DNA of 17,800 bases, from contig CALIJH010000110.1 of the NCBI GenBank assembly GCA_938017765.1, forward strand, positions 1 through 17,800, written 5' to 3'. A program made the position numbers and the translations under genes. Shown piece after piece: positions 15,276 to 17,800 of the stretch; the stretch's first letter is position 1, and each line of letters opens with the position of its first letter. Under the pieces are notes generated by a model. That model was not told where the DNA came from and did not search any database. It saw only the letters and a program-made list of their open reading frames with translations. This DNA comes from an uncultured Leptotrichia sp. (GTDB lineage Bacteria > Fusobacteriota > Fusobacteriia > Fusobacteriales > Leptotrichiaceae).

Positions 15276-16427
15276 TTACATTGGAGGGCCTCCGGGACCC
15301 CCTTTTTTCCTTTTACTTTGTTTTTGAGCATTCTCTTCATTGCTATTTCTATTTTTTGAAGGATCTGCTATTTTTATTTTATCTCCGTCTTTGAGAGCTT
15401 CGTCAACTACTGTAATTATTCTTTCTCCCACTGATAATCCCGAAGTAATTTCATAATAGGAATCATCATTAGTTCCTATTCCTATTTCTTTTTTAGTTAT
15501 TTTGTTACTTTTATCTACTGTAAATACATAATATTTATTATTTTCATTCATTACGGCACTATAAGGAATTTTTATTATGTTTTTACTTTCATTGTAAAAA
15601 ATTGTTGCATTTATTGTAGCACCGGGTCTTAGACTTTTAACATCATTCAGTTTTATAGTAACTTTTGTATCACTTTCATCTAAGTTGGTATTTTTAGTTG
15701 CTACTCCCGATATTTGGGAAACCGTTCCTTCAATTTTTTCACCGGCAGGCAGTGCATCGGATGTTATTTCTACCCTCTGTCCTATGGCAACTTTTTGTAT
15801 TTGAGTATCGGTCAGGCTGACTTCCACTTTCATATTTTTAGAATCCGATACTTTAAATAATGTTGTTTCAGTATTTACACGATAATTTTCATCAGCTGTC
15901 ATTGCCGTTATTACTCCGTCAACAGGACTTTTTATATTATCCACTAACAGTGAATAATCTTCTCTCAGTGAAGAGAGTTCCAGTTGAGCAGTCTGTAAGG
16001 CTATTCTCGCGTCATCTACCGATACGGCAGAAGCTCCTCCTATCTTTTTCAGTTCGGAAGCATTTCTTAAATCTCTTTGTTTTTGCTGTACTTCCAAACT
16101 CTTTATCTGGATTTTTCTCTGAATTTCATTTTTATCGGCAGGATAAAATGTCAGAACGATATCGCCTTTTTTTACATTATCTCCGGCTTTAAAAAATACT
16201 TTGCTGACTCTCTGACTTGCCGTAGTATAGACGGCAACCTCATTTTCAGATACTACTTGTCCTGTTTTTTCAATGGAAAGACTGATGTCTCCTCTTTCTA
16301 CAGTAGTAACTTCATACTCCTGAGCATCATTTTTCTTCCCGCAGGCAATTAGAAATAATAAGAATAATATAAAAAAACTTATTATTTTACTGCTTTTATA
16401 AAGCGGGGTCAATTTCTCCTTTAACAC
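15276..16427 (-). CDS. MacA/HlyD-type periplasmic adaptor lipoprotein (efflux RND-like subunit), 383 aa
   Basis: The start is GTG (16427) four bases after GAGGTGA. An N-terminal hydrophobic segment ends in a lipobox, FLIAC, with Cys29 as the lipidation residue. Then come a biotinyl-lipoyl-like half (VYTTASQRVSKVFFKAGDNVKKGDIV), a helical hairpin rich in K/Q/E (about 100-155), the second lipoyl half (IKSPVDGVITAM), a beta-barrel (VEVSLTDTQIQKVAIGQRV) and a membrane-proximal domain. It should join the MacB-type permease to the TolC-like channel. The extreme C-terminus is a basic tail followed by GGPGGPPM, an unusual Gly/Pro end. The TolC-like gene lies 33 bases upstream. Confidence 0.9.
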   Translation of the reverse strand: MLKEKLTPLYKSSKIISFFILFLLFLIACGKKNDAQEYEVTTVERGDISLSIEKTGQVVSENEVAVYTTASQRVSKVFFKAGDNVKKGDIVLTFYPADKNEIQRKIQIKSLEVQQKQRDLRNASELKKIGGASAVSVDDARIALQTAQLELSSLREDYSLLVDNIKSPVDGVITAMTADENYRVNTETTLFKVSDSKNMKVEVSLTDTQIQKVAIGQRVEITSDALPAGEKIEGTVSQISGVATKNTNLDESDTKVTIKLNDVKSLRPGATINATIFYNESKNIIKIPYSAVMNENNKYYVFTVDKSNKITKKEIGIGTNDDSYYEITSGLSVGERIITVVDEALKDGDKIKIADPSKNRNSNEENAQKQSKRKKGGPGGPPM

Positions 16428-16460
16428 AAAATCACCTCATAAAACTTTCTTTTAATATAA

Positions 16461-17732
16461 TTATTTATAATATTTGATTTTTCTTGTATAAGCCGCAAGT
16501 TCATTTTTGGCTATTTCATAATCCATAATGGCTTTTTCATAAGTATTTCTTTTTTCTACATAATTAGCAAAAGTATCCGTTCCCAGCTGATATTTTTTAG
16601 CATATATTGTATAGTCCTCTTTTGCTATATCCAGAGCTTTTTTGCTTATCAGCTCATTTGTCTGATATGTGGTATAATTCAGCATTTCCTGTCCCACATT
16701 GGATAATATCTCATTCTTTTTCTGTTCATATTCCAGTCTCAGTTTTTCTGCTTCATTTTTCAAGTCTTCAATAGTATCATTGTATAACTTGAAAGATTTA
16801 GTTACACCTACTCCCACTGTAAAGCTCTTTTTTTCAAAAGAATATCCCGCATCGGCTGTAATTTTTGGAATATTGTAATCAAATTTTTCTTTTTTCATCT
16901 TTTCGCTGTTAAGAGTTTCATTAAGTTTTATTTTTTCTGCTTCTGATAATTTCAAGTTATAAAAATCCTCTTTTTTCAGCTCTATCGCTTTTAAATCTTC
17001 CAGTTTTTCCTTCTTAGGAAGTGATACATTATAAATCATAAATGTTTCACCAAGTATTTTCAATTCACGTTCTGTATTCTGATATTTCAGTTCAGCAGTT
17101 TCATATTCAGTTTTTGCCAAATCATAATCATATTTAGAAGAAGTTCCTAACTGATATTTTCTGGTAAGGATATCGTAATCTTTTTTCTTACCATCCATGG
17201 AAATCTTATTTTGACTCAGTTCTTTTTCCTTATTCTTATAATTTTTATACAAATCAATCAAATTACGAATTTCCGTATTTTTTGTTGTTTCATTATTGAT
17301 TTTTTGTATATCTCTCGAAATATCATTTACATTTTTATTGTATTTATTGTCTCCATAAAAGAAATCATTTAGCGTTTTAGTTACACCGACTTTGTTTTCA
17401 GTAAATTCCTTATTAGTGAAATTATATCCGTTTTTATAATAAAGCATTCCAAAAGTTGCGGTGTTTTCCATACTTATTCCGTCGTATGTCTTATTTTTTT
17501 CATAAGTATTTTCAGAAGTAAGTTTTATTGTGTTCCAGTCTCCTTTCTTCAACGCTTTATCTTTTATATCGTATGTTCTTAAGTTAGCTTGATTTATTTT
17601 TGTAGTATATGATTTCTGCTCATATTCTGATATGACATCATCCAAAGTTGCTCCATGACTCAACGCACTTAAAAAAATTAAAAATAAAATCTGAATTTTT
17701 TTATTTTTCATTTCAGGAATTGCTTTCAGCAT
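16461..17732 (-). CDS. TolC-family outer-membrane efflux protein, 423 aa
   Basis: A signal peptide (basic start, then IQILFLIFLSALSHGA, with probable cleavage near Ala28) precedes a protein dominated by long, Lys/Glu-rich helices. The two halves repeat the family pattern: RKYQLGTSSKYDYDLAKTEY (about 190-210) and KKYQLGTDTFANYVEKRNTY (about 380-400) are equivalent positions of the TolC tandem repeat. A beta-strand-like section (ADAGYSFEKKSFTVGVGV) would form part of the membrane barrel. AAGGGGAA precedes the ATG. It is the first gene of the export operon. The 68 bases upstream to the window edge show no convincing promoter. Confidence 0.88.
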   Translation of the reverse strand: MLKAIPEMKNKKIQILFLIFLSALSHGATLDDVISEYEQKSYTTKINQANLRTYDIKDKALKKGDWNTIKLTSENTYEKNKTYDGISMENTATFGMLYYKNGYNFTNKEFTENKVGVTKTLNDFFYGDNKYNKNVNDISRDIQKINNETTKNTEIRNLIDLYKNYKNKEKELSQNKISMDGKKKDYDILTRKYQLGTSSKYDYDLAKTEYETAELKYQNTERELKILGETFMIYNVSLPKKEKLEDLKAIELKKEDFYNLKLSEAEKIKLNETLNSEKMKKEKFDYNIPKITADAGYSFEKKSFTVGVGVTKSFKLYNDTIEDLKNEAEKLRLEYEQKKNEILSNVGQEMLNYTTYQTNELISKKALDIAKEDYTIYAKKYQLGTDTFANYVEKRNTYEKAIMDYEIAKNELAAYTRKIKYYK

Positions 17733-17800
17733 AAACTTCCCCTTTCTTTCTAAATGTAAATCAGACTTATTTTACTCCCTCATGCTTAGAAAACGCTTTT

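Noticed and set aside
15860..16352. Plus-strand frames opposite the MacA-like adaptor
   Set aside because: They are antisense to conserved adaptor domains and show no coding features of their own.

Overview
The window is an AT-rich bacterial segment from an organism with an outer membrane: it carries a TolC-type outer-membrane efflux protein, a lipoprotein periplasmic adaptor and a lipoprotein solute receptor. The very AT-rich coding style, strong AGGAGG ribosome-binding sites and family mix suggest Fusobacteriota, most likely Leptotrichia or a near relative. This assignment rests on general resemblance, not a database match.

Three regions are visible. (1) Bases 1 to about 1180, plus strand, are accessory DNA. 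They hold the C-terminal part of a rolling-circle (HUH, Rep_1-like) replication protein running off the left edge, a 49-residue Cys-rich phage/plasmid-type protein, a 51-residue orphan ORF, and a small Cro/XRE-type helix-turn-helix protein with dyad symmetries upstream. This block abuts a 5'-truncated aldo/keto reductase (about 1181-1930), so it looks like a plasmid-like insertion or recombination scar that removed the front of a chromosomal gene.

(2) Bases 2100-13220, all minus strand, form a nucleoside uptake and breakdown locus. In transcription order: a stand-alone intact nucleoside hydrolase (12285-13220) followed by a long hairpin terminator; then an operon of ribokinase, BMP-family nucleoside-binding lipoprotein, double-domain ABC ATPase, two permeases, a second nucleoside hydrolase with a one-base frameshift, an M20 zinc amidohydrolase and a putative glutamine-amidotransferase-like protein; last, a LacI-family repressor with its own promoter. 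Two LacI-type operators (form TGTAAnCGnTTACA) lie upstream of the ribokinase and of the BMP gene and are the probable targets of that repressor. The likely job is to import nucleosides, cleave them to base plus ribose, and phosphorylate the ribose. The amidohydrolase and GATase-like protein are not explained by ordinary nucleoside salvage and hint at a modified or further-degraded substrate.

(3) Bases 13343-17732, minus strand, are a tripartite export operon: TolC-like outer-membrane protein, MacA/HlyD-like lipoprotein adaptor, MacB/LolD-type ATPase and MacB-type permease, with ATPase and permease as separate genes.

No tRNA, rRNA, CRISPR array or complete insertion sequence was seen. The most interesting items are the two-operator regulon with its unusual tail genes, the single-base break in the operonic nucleoside hydrolase next to an intact paralog, and the plasmid-type module fused to a broken reductase gene.
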